DNA of 64,000 bases, from the NCBI RefSeq assembly GCF_900129505.1, contig NZ_LT670818.1, positions 1,860,001 to 1,924,000 on the forward strand. The letters run 5' to 3'. This stretch comes from Bradyrhizobium erythrophlei. GTDB lineage: Bacteria > Pseudomonadota > Alphaproteobacteria > Rhizobiales > Xanthobacteraceae. The stretch's first letter is position 1. The number at the start of each line of letters is the position of its first letter. Position numbers and translations under genes: made by a program. Below the pieces are notes generated by a model. That model did not search any database. It had not been told where the DNA came from and saw only the letters and a list, made by a program, of their open reading frames with translations. This document shows, in pieces, positions 9,379 to 21,280 of this stretch.

Positions 9379-9574
9379 GACGCCAATGGCGGCGGGCGCA
9401 ATCCTGCCGCCGCAGTTCTTTGAGCGGCGCCGTCATGCAAGCGTATTGTTTGCAGAGAATGGCACTGTCAGGGACACCCGAAAACACGAAATCGTCGATC
9501 ACGCATTTGGACGGCCGGCGTGCTTGAAGCCCGACCATTTAGCGACCGGTCACCGCCGAAGGATATTTGAGACC

Positions 9575-9841
9575 ATGGCCAATACCAGTTCCGCCAAGAA
9601 GGCGACGCGCAAGATTGCCCGCCGCACCATCATCAACAAGTCGCGCCGCACCCAGATGCGCGGCGCGGTGCGCACCGTCGAAGAGGCGATCAAGAGCGGT
9701 GACCGCGATGCCGCGCTGAAGGCGATGGCGCGCGCCGAGCCGGAACTGATGCAGGCAGCGCAGCGCAACATCATCCACCGCAACAATGCGAGCCGGAAGG
9801 TTTCGCGGCTCGCGCATCAGATCGCCAAGCTGGCGAAATGA
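9575..9841 (+). CDS. rpsT: 30S ribosomal protein S20
   Basis: 88 residues, the normal S20 length. Typical basic helices: [18 protein letters not shown] at the start, [18 protein letters not shown] in the middle and [19 protein letters not shown] at the end. S20 binds 16S rRNA early in 30S assembly. The ATG was chosen over a long upstream open frame because family similarity starts exactly there. It has its own promoter (9350) and terminator (9868), so it is a single-gene unit. In this bacterial group it regularly precedes dnaA. Confidence 0.96.
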   Translation: MANTSSAKKATRKIARRTIINKSRRTQMRGAVRTVEEAIKSGDRDAALKAMARAEPELMQAAQRNIIHRNNASRKVSRLAHQIAKLAK

Positions 9842-9867
9842 ATTGAACGAAAATAAAATTCGTCAGG

Positions 9868-9896
9868 AAGCCCGGCAGTGCCGGGCTTTTTCTTTT
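9868..9896 (+). terminator. Rho-independent terminator of rpsT
   Basis: Perfect inverted repeat AAGCCCGGCA-G-TGCCGGGCTT (9868-9888) running into a T-rich tract (9887-9896). It starts 27 bases after the rpsT stop. Confidence 0.93.
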
Positions 9897-10246
9897 TGCG
9901 GGTATGCCGCTCAAAAATTGCGGCCACGAGATTCTCGCGCCCGTGCTTCTACTGGTTATGTAGGAAGACGGGTTTAGGCTTTTGGCTATGACGCATCGCA
10001 AAAAAATGTCGTCAGCCCATGCTCGGGCGTGCCTTTGAAATTGCAACTGCTGCGGCACGCCATGCCGTCGAGAGCATCACAGGGTTACCCTCTCCCGATG
10101 AGCAAAAAAAAACGCGCTTGCGTAGTCACTTATCGGCATAGTGGCGAAGAGTTGTTCGAAAAATCCTCCCTGCCTTATTCAAACGTAAACAATTTATGAA
10201 TTTATTTTGGGCGGCTGTCAGAAATGTCACAGCGGCTCCGCGTTTC

Positions 10247-10264
10247 GAATCTGTGCACAGATTC
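10247..10264. repeat. Perfect 18-bp palindrome upstream of dnaA
   Basis: GAATCTGTGCACAGATTC is fully self-complementary. It lies at the right border of the AT-rich patch, 820 bp before the dnaA start. No T run follows, so it is more like a protein-binding site than a terminator. The protein is unknown. Confidence 0.6.
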
Positions 10265-11082
10265 AAAACCTTGCTGCGCTCGACAAAGTGCGCTGCCTGA
10301 TCTCGCGAACGCGAAGTGGTTTTTCGAGGCACTCGCGCTGAATCATTTCCGTTGCGGGAAATGGGGCATGCTGTATCTCTAAGAGGGTTCGCGGCGCCCA
10401 CGGCTCTTGAGACCAGCGCGGTTTAAGAAACGGGGCGGACGTGCAAATCGGCGGCGGTGTGCGCGTTGGCGACGCTTTCCAAGCGATTGTCGGGTTCAAC
10501 CTCATAGCGATATGGGGAATATGGTTCTGTGTCGAAATTTCTCAGGCGGGGCATTCGTGTCTCGTTCGCTTTTAACAAGAGAGATGCGACGGCCATCCGA
10601 CAGCAGCACCGGAAGCGGAGCACCTGGACAGGTAGACGAGTGGGCCAAACGAAGCGGTATTGCGACTGAACGATTTTGATGTTCGGGCGTTGCCGGCTGA
10701 ATTTGAAACAGACTTAGGGTGACAACTTGCCGTGCGCAATCGCGGCGAGATGGGGAGGTTGTATGCTTTACGGAATCAGCGCGGTACTCGATCAGGTACT
10801 AGATCAATTGCCTTTTTCAAATGACGCGGTCCTGGACGCCTTGGACGTCGACCCACAAGACGCCGGCACACGGCCGCCCGCGCTCGCTCCGGACACTCCG
10901 TTGAGTACGCGCTGACCTCGCGAAAGCTTCTCTCTTACAGCCATCGATCTGACCCACGGCTTTTTTGCCGGACGGCTGGTCTATGGCTGAAGATGAAGCC
11001 TCGCTTCAGGTCGCGCCGTTGGCAGGAAACCTGCACGGCGTTTTCGCAAGGCAACTTACTCTCTCGGAAAAGTTTTCAGGCA

Positions 11083-12513
11083 ATGACAAATACGGAACAG
11101 GATCGCTGGTCGCGCGTGAAGGGTCGGCTGCGCACGAGCGTTGGGGAAGACGTTTACACCAGCTGGTTTGCACGAATGGATCTCGAAAGCGTCGAGCAGG
11201 AGAGCGTCCGCCTGTCGGTTCCGACCCGGTTCCTCAAGAGCTGGATCCAGGCGCATTATGCCGAGCGCGTTCTGACCTGCTGGCAGGCGGAGATGCCCGA
11301 AGTGCACCGGATCGACCTTACCGTGCGCACGGCGATGCGATGCGCGGCGCCCGCCAAAGAGGCGCCTGCCCCGCTCGATGCGCGCCGCGCCGAGCGAGCC
11401 GACGGCCGGCCCGCGCAAGAGCTGCGCGCCGTCGCGACCGCGCCGGTATCGGCCAGCCATGACGCGCTCGGCGGCTCGCCGCTCGACCCGCGCCTGACCT
11501 TCGGAAGTTTCGTCATCGGCCGGTCGAACACGCTGGCGCATGCGGCGGCACGCCAGGTGGCGGAAGGCCGGCGGGGCGATGCCGTGATGTTCAATCCACT
11601 CTATATCCATGCCGGCGTCGGGCTGGGCAAAACCCATCTGCTGCAGGCGGTGACGTGGGCCGGCAACTCCGGCAGCGAGCGCAAGGTGCTTTATCTCACC
11701 GCCGAGAAATTCATGTACGGCTTCGTCGCCGCGCTGAAGACCCAGACGGCGCTGGCGTTCAAGGAGGCGCTGCGCGGCATCGACGTGCTCGTCATCGACG
11801 ACCTGCAATTCCTGCAGGGCAAATCGACCCAGGCTGAATTCTGTCACACCCTGAATGCGCTGATCGACGCCGGCCGCCAGGTGGTGATCGCAGCCGACCG
11901 TCCGCCTTCCGACCTCGAGAGCCTCGACGACCGGGTGCGCTCGCGTCTGGCCGGCGGCCTCGTGGTCGAGATGGGTTCGCTCGGCGAAGAACTGCGGCTC
12001 GGAATTCTGAAGTCGCGCGTTGCGGCCGCCCGCGCCCATCATGCGAGCTTCGACGTCCCGGAACCGGTGCTGGATTATCTCGCCCGCACCATCACCCATA
12101 ACGGCCGGGATCTGGAGGGCGCCATCAATCGCCTGCTGGCGCACAGCAAGCTCAACGCGCAGCCGGTGACGCTGGAAATGGCCGAGCGCGAAGTGCGCGA
12201 CCTGGTTCGTCCGCAGGAACCCAAGCGCATCAAGATCGAGGACATCCAGCGGGTGGTGGCCCGCCAATACAATGTGAGCCGCTCCGACCTGCTGTCCTCG
12301 CGCCGCACGGCCAATGTGGTCCGCCCGCGCCAGGTCGCGATGTATCTGGCGAAGACGCTGACGCTGCGCTCGCTGCCCGAGATCGGCCGCCGGTTCGGGG
12401 GCCGCGACCACACCACGGTCTTGCATGCGGTTCGCAAGATCGAGGCCCTGGTCAGCAAGGATACGGCGCTCTCCGAAGAGGTCGAATCGCTCAAGCGCCA
12501 GTTGCAGGAGTAG
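11083..12513 (+). CDS. dnaA: Chromosomal replication initiator protein DnaA
   Basis: 476 residues. DnaA opens the origin and loads the helicase. Domain I covers about 1-90 ([28 protein letters not shown]). A variable, charged linker follows to about 130. The AAA+ domain has Walker A GVGLGKT near 179 and Walker [10 protein letters not shown] near 235. Domain IV ends with the DNA-binding signature [16 protein letters not shown] near 438-453. The start at MTNTEQDRW matches the usual N-terminus in Bradyrhizobium; an upstream in-frame ATG at 10993 would add 30 unrelated residues. A GC-rich hairpin follows the stop, then dnaN. Confidence 0.97.
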   Translation: MTNTEQDRWSRVKGRLRTSVGEDVYTSWFARMDLESVEQESVRLSVPTRFLKSWIQAHYAERVLTCWQAEMPEVHRIDLTVRTAMRCAAPAKEAPAPLDARRAERADGRPAQELRAVATAPVSASHDALGGSPLDPRLTFGSFVIGRSNTLAHAAARQVAEGRRGDAVMFNPLYIHAGVGLGKTHLLQAVTWAGNSGSERKVLYLTAEKFMYGFVAALKTQTALAFKEALRGIDVLVIDDLQFLQGKSTQAEFCHTLNALIDAGRQVVIAADRPPSDLESLDDRVRSRLAGGLVVEMGSLGEELRLGILKSRVAAARAHHASFDVPEPVLDYLARTITHNGRDLEGAINRLLAHSKLNAQPVTLEMAEREVRDLVRPQEPKRIKIEDIQRVVARQYNVSRSDLLSSRRTANVVRPRQVAMYLAKTLTLRSLPEIGRRFGGRDHTTVLHAVRKIEALVSKDTALSEEVESLKRQLQE

Positions 12514-12522
12514 GATTTTCGG

Positions 12523-12546
12523 GGCCCTCCCGTTGCCGGGAGGGCC
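12523..12546 (+). terminator. Hairpin after dnaA, possible terminator
   Basis: Perfect 10-bp stem GGCCCTCCCG / CGGGAGGGCC with loop TTGC, nine bases after the dnaA stop. No T run follows (TGCAAAACG), so it may attenuate rather than stop transcription into dnaN. Confidence 0.55.
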
Positions 12547-12728
12547 TGCAAAACGTGGGGGAACGGCCCCCGTTTCCCTTGCGCTTGAGGGCCATCCGCG
12601 CCACCTTGCGGTCCCCCCGTGGGTTTGGTCAAATCCAGTCTGGATCGGGCTTTTCGGGTTTCAAATGCCGCGGCGCGCCCTTGGGGCCGCCCGGCTTTTC
12701 CATCTTGAGGGATCGGGCGGGTATTGCA

Positions 12729-13847
12729 ATGAAGGTTACCGTCGAACGTGCGCAACTTCTGAAATCCCTGGGCCACGTCCATCGCGTGGTCGAGCGCCGC
12801 AACACCATTCCGATCCTGGGCAACGTGCTGGTGCGGGCCGAAAACGCGCGGCTGTCGCTGAAGGCCACCGACCTCGACCTCGAGGTCAACGAGACGCTGG
12901 CCGCGGAGACCGCGACCGGCGGTTCCACCACCGTGCCGGCGCATATGTTCTACGACATCGTGCGCAAACTGCCCGACGGCGCCCAGATCGTGCTGGAAGG
13001 CGACGGCGACCGCTCGGTGCTGGCGATCCGTGCCGGCCGTTCGCGCTTCACGCTGCAGACGCTGCCCGAGAACGATTTCCCCGATCTCGCCGCCGGCGAC
13101 ATGACGCATTCGTTCACGCTGGCCGCCGCCGACGTCAAACGGCTGATCGACCGGACCCAGTTCGCGATCTCGACCGAAGAGACCCGCTATTACCTCAACG
13201 GCATCTATCTGCACACCGCCGGCAGCGCCAAGGCCCCGACCCTGCGCGCGGTCGCAACCGACGGCCATCGCCTCGCCCAGATCGACCTGGCCTTGCCGGG
13301 CGGCGCCGCCGGCATGCCCGGCGTGATCGTGCCGCGCAAGACCGTCGGCGAAGTGCAGCGGCTGATCGAGGACAACGAGGCCGAGGTCAAAATCGAACTG
13401 TCGCAGGGCAAGATCCGCTTCACCATCGGCAATGTGGTGCTGACCTCGAAGCTGATCGACGGCACGTTCCCGGATTACGGCCGCGTCATCCCGCAGAACA
13501 ACGACAAGGAGCTCATTGTCGACAAGAAGGATTTCGAGGCCGCGGTCGACCGCGTCTCGACCATCTCCAGCGAGCGCGGCCGCGCGGTGAAACTGGCGCT
13601 GTCGGCGGGCAAGCTGGTGCTGTCGGTGACCAATCCGGATTCCGGCAGCGCGACCGAAGAGCTCGAAGTCGAATACGCCTCCGACCCGCTCGATATCGGT
13701 TTCAACTCGCGCTATCTGCTGGATATCGCCGCCCAGATCGAGGGCGAGGTTGCGATTCTGCGACTGGCCGATCCCGGCTCGCCGACGCTGGTGCAGGACA
13801 AGGATTCCAAGGGCGCGCTCTACGTGCTGATGCCGATGCGGGTGTAG
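12729..13847 (+). CDS. dnaN: DNA polymerase III subunit beta (sliding clamp)
   Basis: 372 residues, the normal clamp length, with three repeated clamp domains. The start MKVTVERAQLLKSLGHVHRVVERRNTIPILGNV is the classic opening of domain 1. The C-terminus ends in VLMPMRV, the conserved tail near the peptide-binding pocket. DnaN tethers polymerase III to DNA and recruits other replication and repair factors. It lies 215 bp after dnaA and 140 bp before recF, the usual replication-block order. Confidence 0.97.
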   Translation: MKVTVERAQLLKSLGHVHRVVERRNTIPILGNVLVRAENARLSLKATDLDLEVNETLAAETATGGSTTVPAHMFYDIVRKLPDGAQIVLEGDGDRSVLAIRAGRSRFTLQTLPENDFPDLAAGDMTHSFTLAAADVKRLIDRTQFAISTEETRYYLNGIYLHTAGSAKAPTLRAVATDGHRLAQIDLALPGGAAGMPGVIVPRKTVGEVQRLIEDNEAEVKIELSQGKIRFTIGNVVLTSKLIDGTFPDYGRVIPQNNDKELIVDKKDFEAAVDRVSTISSERGRAVKLALSAGKLVLSVTNPDSGSATEELEVEYASDPLDIGFNSRYLLDIAAQIEGEVAILRLADPGSPTLVQDKDSKGALYVLMPMRV

Positions 13848-13849
13848 GG

Positions 13850-13985
13850 AATCCGCTAACTTCCCTCTCCCCTTGTTGTGGGAGAAGGTGGCGCGGCGTA
13901 CTGGATCATCCGCTTTCGCGGATGATGACGTCGGAAGTTGTGGCGGCTCGATCCGTCCCCGCTGCAAGCCCGGCAATGACGAGTA
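13850..13985. repeat. Dispersed palindromic repeat between dnaN and recF
   Basis: The 140-bp gap is almost wholly made of fragments seen elsewhere in bradyrhizobial intergenic DNA: CTCTCCCCTTGTTGTGGGAGA, then the hairpin ATCATCCGCTTTCGCGGATGAT, then GCAAGCCCGGCAATGAC. The last piece supplies an ATG (13976) in frame with recF. Confidence 0.55.
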
Positions 13986-13987
13986 AC

Positions 13988-15127
13988 ATGACCCCGTCCC
14001 GCATTCACCGCCTCGGCCTCACGCATTTCCGCAATTATCGCGCGGCACACCTTCAGACGCGTGGCGATGTCGTGGTGCTGGTCGGCCCGAACGGCGCCGG
14101 CAAGACCAATTGCCTGGAGGCGATCTCGTTCCTGTCGCCGGGACGCGGGCTGCGCCGCGCCACGCTGGAGGATGTCGCCGACAATCAGGGCAACGGTTCC
14201 TGGGCGGTATCGGCCGAAGTCGAGGGCGCGCTGGGGCTGGCCACGCTCGGCACCGGGATCGATCCGCCCGGCAGCGAAGGCGCGGCCACCAGCCGGCGCT
14301 GCCGGATCGACCGCGAGCCGGTGGGCTCGGCTACCGCCTTCGGCGATCATTTGCGCATGGTGTGGCTGACGCCTTCGATGGACGGCCTGTTCATGGGTGC
14401 GGCATCGGAGCGGCGGCGGTTCTTCGACCGGCTGGTGCTGGCCATCGACAGCGAACATTCCAGCCGGGTATCGGCGCTCGACCGCTCCCTGCGTTCGCGC
14501 AACCGGCTGCTGGAGGTGCGCAATTACGACGATCATTGGTGCGACGCGATCGAACGCGAAACCGCCGAACTCGCGGTCGCGGTCGCCGCGACCCGCGGCC
14601 AGACCGCGACAAAACTCGCCGCGATGCTGCACGCGCGCGGCGAAGCGTCCGCTTTCCCCTCCGCGCAGATCATGCTCGACGGCTGGATGGAAAACGCGCT
14701 TCTGAGCGAACCCGCCACCGCCGTGGAGGACCGCTACCGGCAGATCCTGCGCGACAGCCGCCCGCGCGACGCCGCCGCCGGCCGCACGCTGGACGGTCCG
14801 CATCTCACCGACCTGCAGGTGATCTACGCGCCGAAAAACATGCCGGCCCGCGACGCTTCCACCGGCGAGCAGAAGGCGCTGCTGATCGGGCTGGTGCTGG
14901 CGCATGCCAGTCTGGTGGCGGAAATGACCGGCATCACCCCGCTGTTGCTGCTCGACGAGGTGGTGGCGCATCTCGATCCCGGCAGGCGGACCGCGCTGTT
15001 CAATGAGCTGGCAAAGCTCGGCGCCCAGGTCTGGATGACCGGCGCCGACCCGGTGGCCTTCACCGATGTCGGCGCGTCCGGCGAGGTTTTCGACGTCGAT
15101 TCCGGCCAGATCGCCCGGCGGATTTGA
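13988..15127 (+). CDS. recF: DNA replication and repair protein RecF
   Basis: 379 residues. An SMC-like ATPase that helps load RecA at gaps with RecO and RecR. Walker A GPNGAGKT lies near residues 33-40, the ABC-type signature STGEQKALLIGLVLAH near 297-312, and Walker B LLLLDEVVAHLD near 320. The start is taken at ATG 13988 (MTPSRIHRLGLTHFRNYR), where family similarity begins; ATG 13976 in the same frame comes from a dispersed repeat. The stop is 26 bp from the convergent acyltransferase gene. Confidence 0.95.
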   Translation: MTPSRIHRLGLTHFRNYRAAHLQTRGDVVVLVGPNGAGKTNCLEAISFLSPGRGLRRATLEDVADNQGNGSWAVSAEVEGALGLATLGTGIDPPGSEGAATSRRCRIDREPVGSATAFGDHLRMVWLTPSMDGLFMGAASERRRFFDRLVLAIDSEHSSRVSALDRSLRSRNRLLEVRNYDDHWCDAIERETAELAVAVAATRGQTATKLAAMLHARGEASAFPSAQIMLDGWMENALLSEPATAVEDRYRQILRDSRPRDAAAGRTLDGPHLTDLQVIYAPKNMPARDASTGEQKALLIGLVLAHASLVAEMTGITPLLLLDEVVAHLDPGRRTALFNELAKLGAQVWMTGADPVAFTDVGASGEVFDVDSGQIARRI

Positions 15128-15153
15128 GCGCAACAGGACGGCGCCTCGACACA

Positions 15154-17058
15154 TCACTGCGATTCGGCCGATGAAGGCGGAGCTTGCGCGCGAAGGATTT
15201 CGTGGATGACGGACTGGACCAGGAATACCGATCCCTTTTCGGTCAGGTGCACATGGTCGCTCGCCGAAATATCCTTGGCGGTATCGCCGATCCGGGCCAG
15301 GCAGCCATGCGCGTTGCACATCGTGTCCCACACCGAGATAAATTTAGCGCCGAGGGGCACCAGTTTCTCACGCAACCCCATGGCGGACGAATCGGGTGCC
15401 GCGCGATCGGACCGTTCGGGGATCAGGCGATGATACAACATGAAATAGCGCATCACCTCGTTGGGCAGCCCGCGCTTCCACCACGGCACCGAACCCAGCA
15501 CAATGACCCGCGCATGGGTCTGCTGTTTCAGCGCCGTCACGGTCTCGGCTACGCCATCGAGATACCGGTCCCAGGTACTGTGCAGCAGCACGATATCTGG
15601 CTGGAGGTCGCGGGCAATCAACAGTATCTTGTCGTTGATAGCGCGGCAATTGGGCACGCCGGCGACATCGGTGTTGAGCGCCGGCACACATGAACTCGAG
15701 GTGAATTGCGCGATGCCGAAGTCGCTTGTTTCTTGGGCCTTGCGCAGGCCGGGCATCAGCGCGCCCGCGGTCGAATCGCCCCAGACCATTATCAGCGGGC
15801 GGCGCCCGCGATCGACGCAAGTGTCGGCAAATGACATTTCATGGCTGAGATCGAGCAGGCATTCGTGGACCCGCCATTTGTTGGACTGCGTCGGCACGGC
15901 GGCCATGTCGCGGATTTCCGGCGGCAGACGGAAATCGAATCCGCGCGCCCACACGATGACACCGCCCGCCACGGCAATCAGCACCATTGCCGAACCCAAG
16001 CTGAACATCCTGAGTGCGCTGGCGCGGCCGAAGCGAAACGGGGTTTCGATAAATCGATAGGTCAGCCACGCCAGCGCAAAACTCAGTCCGACGATGAGAC
16101 CGCGCTCGACCAGCGTCAGCGGGGCGAATTTGATGATCGCGAAGAACACCAACAGCGGCCAGTGCCAGAGATACAGCGGATAGCTGATCAGCCCGATCCT
16201 GACCATCGCCGGGCTCACCAACAGATGACGGCAGCCCCATGCCGCGGGCGCCGACAACAACAGTCCTGCGCCTGCAACCGGCAGGATGGCCCACCAGCCT
16301 GGAAACGCCCGGTGCGGATCGAGAACTCCGGTGGCTACACCGATCAGCACGAGGCCGATAGCGGCCCGCAAATTGCTGGCCGCATCGCTTTGATCGATCC
16401 GGTTCCAGCCGCAGGCCAGCGCGGCCCCGACCAGCAGTTCCCAGGCCCGCGTGAAAGGCAGATAGAAGGTCGCGACCGGGTCGGAGCCGATCAGCGCCAC
16501 GTTGAGCACGAAGGACGCGATGCCGATCGCCGAAGCCACGGCCAGAATGCCAAGGCGCATGCGGGTGCCCAGCATCAGGATCAGCGGCCAGAACAGATAA
16601 AATTACTCCTCGATGCCCAGCGACCACAGATGCAGCAGCGGCTTCTTGCCCGATTCAATGTCGAAATAACCTGAGTGCAGCAACAGCGCGATATTGGAGA
16701 AAAACGCCGCACTGGCGAAGACGTCGGCGCTGAGCTCCGCATAGGCGGCCGGCAACATCCATAGCCAGCCCAGCACCAGCGTAACAAAAAGCACTGCTAT
16801 CAGCGCAGGGAAAATCCGCTTGATCCGCCGGCTGTAGAAGGCCGCGAGGCTGAAGCGCTGCTGATCCAGCTCGCGCACAACGATGCCGGTGATCAGGAAG
16901 CCCGAGATCACGAAGAAAATATCGACGCCGATGAAGCCGCCCGGAATCGCCTCCGGGAAGGCATGGAAGGCTACCACGAGCATCACGGCGATGGCCCGAA
17001 GGCCATCGATATCCGGCCGATAGTGATCTGAAGGCGAGGACGACATCGGCCCATCCAT
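15154..17058 (-). pseudogene. Membrane acyltransferase with C-terminal SGNH domain (OafA/YrhL type), interrupted by one in-frame stop
   Basis: Full frame about 634 residues. The N-terminal acyltransferase-3 domain begins [21 protein letters not shown] with FFVISGFLI after it; the C-terminal SGNH hydrolase-like domain has WGDSTAGAL (block I) and SDHVHLTEKG (catalytic Asp/His). Such proteins acetylate surface polysaccharides, using the membrane domain to move the acyl group and the SGNH domain to attach it. At 16603-16605 the minus-strand frame reads GIEE-TAA-FYLFWP, where the family has GIEEQFYLFWP. This is a single Gln-to-stop change with no frameshift; both sides stay in one frame and look intact. 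The start is uncertain (ATG 17058 or 17046). The downstream part has an ATG at 16575, but reinitiation would lose the first transmembrane segments. Confidence 0.85.
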
Positions 17059-17165
17059 AGCAGGTCTCAGGAGGTCCGCCATTTCGGCCGAATTCGGGCG
17101 GCGTGATCCAGCTGCGGGGTGAGAAATCCGCACCTTCAGAGTGAACAATTACCTTGCGAATCGCG

Positions 17166-17198
17166 CTTTTGCAGGGCCCTTAAATCGGCTTTTGCAGG
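17166..17198. repeat. Short direct repeat upstream of gyrB
   Basis: CTTTTGCAGG occurs at 17166-17175 and 17189-17198, 23 bp apart (about two helix turns), in the gap between the acyltransferase 5' end and gyrB. It could be a tandem regulator site for either gene, or chance. Confidence 0.35.
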
Positions 17199-17294
17199 CC
17201 TTGAAAAACATCCAAAAAATCACATTTATTCAATAACTTGCTGCTAGAGACTTTGGGCTAGGCGCGTTACGCCTTTCATGGCACAAATAGCTGA

Positions 17295-19787
<2,493 letters not shown>

Positions 19788-20062
19788 GCGGCAAGGCAAC
19801 GATAGCTGAGGGTATGGCGCGAGAGCGGCGTGGCTCGTGCGCGCGCGCCACAAGGACTTGTCATACCCGCGCGAAAGACTTGTCATGCCCCGCGAAGGCG
19901 GGGCATCCAGTACGCCACGGCTTCTCGGTTCTATCATCAGGGCCTCTGGAATACTGGATCGTCCGCCGGAGCCTGTCATCGGGCGGCGCTACGCGCCGAC
20001 CCGTTGGCGGACGATGACATCCGGGGATGCGTAACGGGCTTCACTTTTCAAACAACAAGGAT

Positions 20063-20140
20063 CGTCATTGCGAGCGCAGCGAAACAATCCAGCTTTCTTC
20101 TTGCTGCTCCATGGATTGCTTCGCTGCGCTCGCAATGACG
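20063..20140. repeat. CGTCATTGCGAG inverted-repeat element, copy 1
   Basis: The arms CGTCATTGCGAGCGCAGCGAA and TTCGCTGCGCTCGCAATGACG pair almost perfectly, with inner arms CAATCCA / TGGATTG. The second copy (44745-44866) has the same outer and inner arms but carries an extra 40-bp module in its left arm. Confidence 0.85.
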
Positions 20141-20212
20141 GAGGATACACCTCCGCGATCTCGCCGCTGGTTTGGCGCGAGGTTTTGCTGTTTCGTCCCG
20201 CCCTCGAGAACA

Positions 20213-20575
20213 GAGGGCGCAGGGAAAGCCGGGTGCGCGCTGCACCCGCGGTCTCGCGTGCAAGATGGAGTAAAGAAACGCACACGAGCATACAGGTTCA
20301 GCGGAGGCAGTCCGGCCTTCCCTGCGCAATGGTTTTACGGCTTATAGCGCGCTCTCCCCGGTGACCGGGCTTTCTTGCCACCGTCGTCGATGGAATCGCT
20401 TCCGCCAACTTGATGCCAGCGTCGGGGCATCAGGACCACACGCCTTCGCCGTCCGCCTCAGGCGCTCTCGTCAGGAGCACCGTCCGCGTCCACCGCATCC
20501 CGCTCCGCGTTCGTGACGTTGCGCAACGCCCCTCTGTGTGGAGCGGGATGGCTGCGGATATAGACCTGATTTGCT
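20213..20575. repeat. Long dispersed repeat, copy 1
   Basis: Begins GAGGGCGCAGGGAAAGCCGG and shares long blocks with 44943-45423, including CACACGAGCATACAGGTTCA, GCGCAATGGTTTTACGGCTTA, CATCAGGACCACACG/CGTCAGGACCACACG and CGCGTCCACCGCATCCCG. GCGCAGGGAA near the left and TTCCCTGCGC in the middle are complementary, so the transcript could fold. It is non-coding in my view. Confidence 0.85.
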
Positions 20576-20665
20576 GTTTCGGAAAACCAGAATATTTTTG
20601 CAAATGGGGCTGGACAGACCGTCGCGCGGCGAACGAAGTGATTTGCCCGTCGGGCCGGAGCAGCG

Positions 20666-21280
20666 TCAGTGCCAGCCGCCGACGAGATCAGCCTGGGACG
20701 CGTTGGACAGCGAGGGCGATCTGGTGTCGGTGTCGAGGCGACCCGACTGCTGGACGTAGCCGACCCCGAGCGACAGGCTGGGATTCGACGTCGGCTTGAA
20801 TTCGACGCCGGCATGCATGCCATAGCCGGCCGTGCTGGACGTGGAGTCGAAGGGCGAAAACGCGGCGCCGATGCCGGGATTGTATTTCAACGTATCAAAA
20901 CCGCCGTAGACGGAGACGGCGGTGTTCTTGAAGGTGTAGCCGAACTGCACGCCTTCGGTCTGGAGCGAGCCGAACGCGCCGGCCTGGTTGATGCCGCTCA
21001 AGCCCATACCGTTCAAGCTCATGCCGCCGCGTTCGCTGCCGATGAACCAGCCGTTCGAAAAATTGTACCGCGAGGAAAAGCCGCCGGCGCCACCGTCCTC
21101 AAAGCCCGCGAAGCCGGGTTGCGGATTCGCGCCCTGCCCGGCATTCAGATTGCCGCCGAAGCCGAGCCAGCCCGGGGTCCAATAGGTCATCGGGGCCGTC
21201 TGCGCGTGGGCCGCTCGACCGCCCAGACAGAGCGCCGCGACGACGAACACGAGAACCAATTTGCCTGCAAACATGGACAT
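20666..21280 (-). CDS. Secreted or outer-membrane beta-barrel-like protein
   Basis: About 204 residues. The signal peptide (FAGKLVLVFVVAALCLGGRAAHA) is cleaved near AHAQT. The mature part is Gly-, Ser- and aromatic-rich, with alternating stretches such as GVQFGYTFKNTAVSVYGGFDTLKY and PSLSLGVGYVQQSGRL, suggesting beta strands of an outer-membrane porin-like or opacity-like protein. It ends ADLVGGWH with a small residue before the last aromatic-type position. The ATG at 21280 is preferred; an in-frame TTG lies 15 bases upstream and another ATG at 21274. Function unknown. Confidence 0.65.
   Translation of the reverse strand: MSMFAGKLVLVFVVAALCLGGRAAHAQTAPMTYWTPGWLGFGGNLNAGQGANPQPGFAGFEDGGAGGFSSRYNFSNGWFIGSERGGMSLNGMGLSGINQAGAFGSLQTEGVQFGYTFKNTAVSVYGGFDTLKYNPGIGAAFSPFDSTSSTAGYGMHAGVEFKPTSNPSLSLGVGYVQQSGRLDTDTRSPSLSNASQADLVGGWH

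Larger units (their letters stand above)
9842..11082. other. Long rpsT-dnaA intergenic region (1.24 kb)
   Basis: No gene here can be supported. The stretch 10120-10220 is clearly AT-richer than its surroundings. A perfect 18-bp palindrome, GAATCTGTGCACAGATTC, lies at 10247-10264. I looked for DnaA boxes (TTATCCACA, either strand) and found only weak partial matches such as TTATCGGCA near 10131, so I do not call an origin. Short frames exist (for example 10727-10915 plus and 10423-10623 minus) but have no ribosome site or recognisable domain. The dnaA promoter must lie in the right part; I could not fix it. Confidence 0.6.
19788..20665. repeat. Mosaic of dispersed intergenic repeats after gyrB
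   Basis: No gene is supported in these 878 bp. From left to right: a repeat with GCCCCGCGAAGGCGGGGC (about 19888-19907) and a 40-bp module at 19969-20008 (begins GAGCCTGTCATCGGGCGGCG) that recurs inverted at about 44757-44796; an inverted-repeat element at 20063-20140 bounded by CGTCATTGCGAG and CTCGCAATGACG; and a long repeat at 20213-20575 that recurs at 44943-45423. Several open frames cross this region only because the repeat happens to lack stops. Confidence 0.85.

Noticed and set aside
10423..10623. 66-codon minus-strand frame upstream of dnaA
   Set aside because: It looks somewhat protein-like (FDTEPYSPYRYEVEPDNRLE) but has no ribosome site, homologue or neighbour that would support it.
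10727..10915. 62-codon frame upstream of dnaA
   Set aside because: No recognisable domain, unclear start and no ribosome site; not reported as a gene.
9842..11082. Chromosomal origin next to dnaA
   Set aside because: No cluster of DnaA boxes; in alphaproteobacteria the origin is often not beside dnaA.
12425..15127. A 900-codon frame that runs from the dnaA 3' end through dnaN into recF
   Set aside because: Only its last 379 codons (recF) are family-like; the rest is an alternate frame of dnaN.
20068..20364. Small proteins across the long repeat after gyrB
   Set aside because: These are repeat-derived frames without ribosome sites; the same wording occurs in copy 2, and similar entries in databases probably arise from the same repeat.
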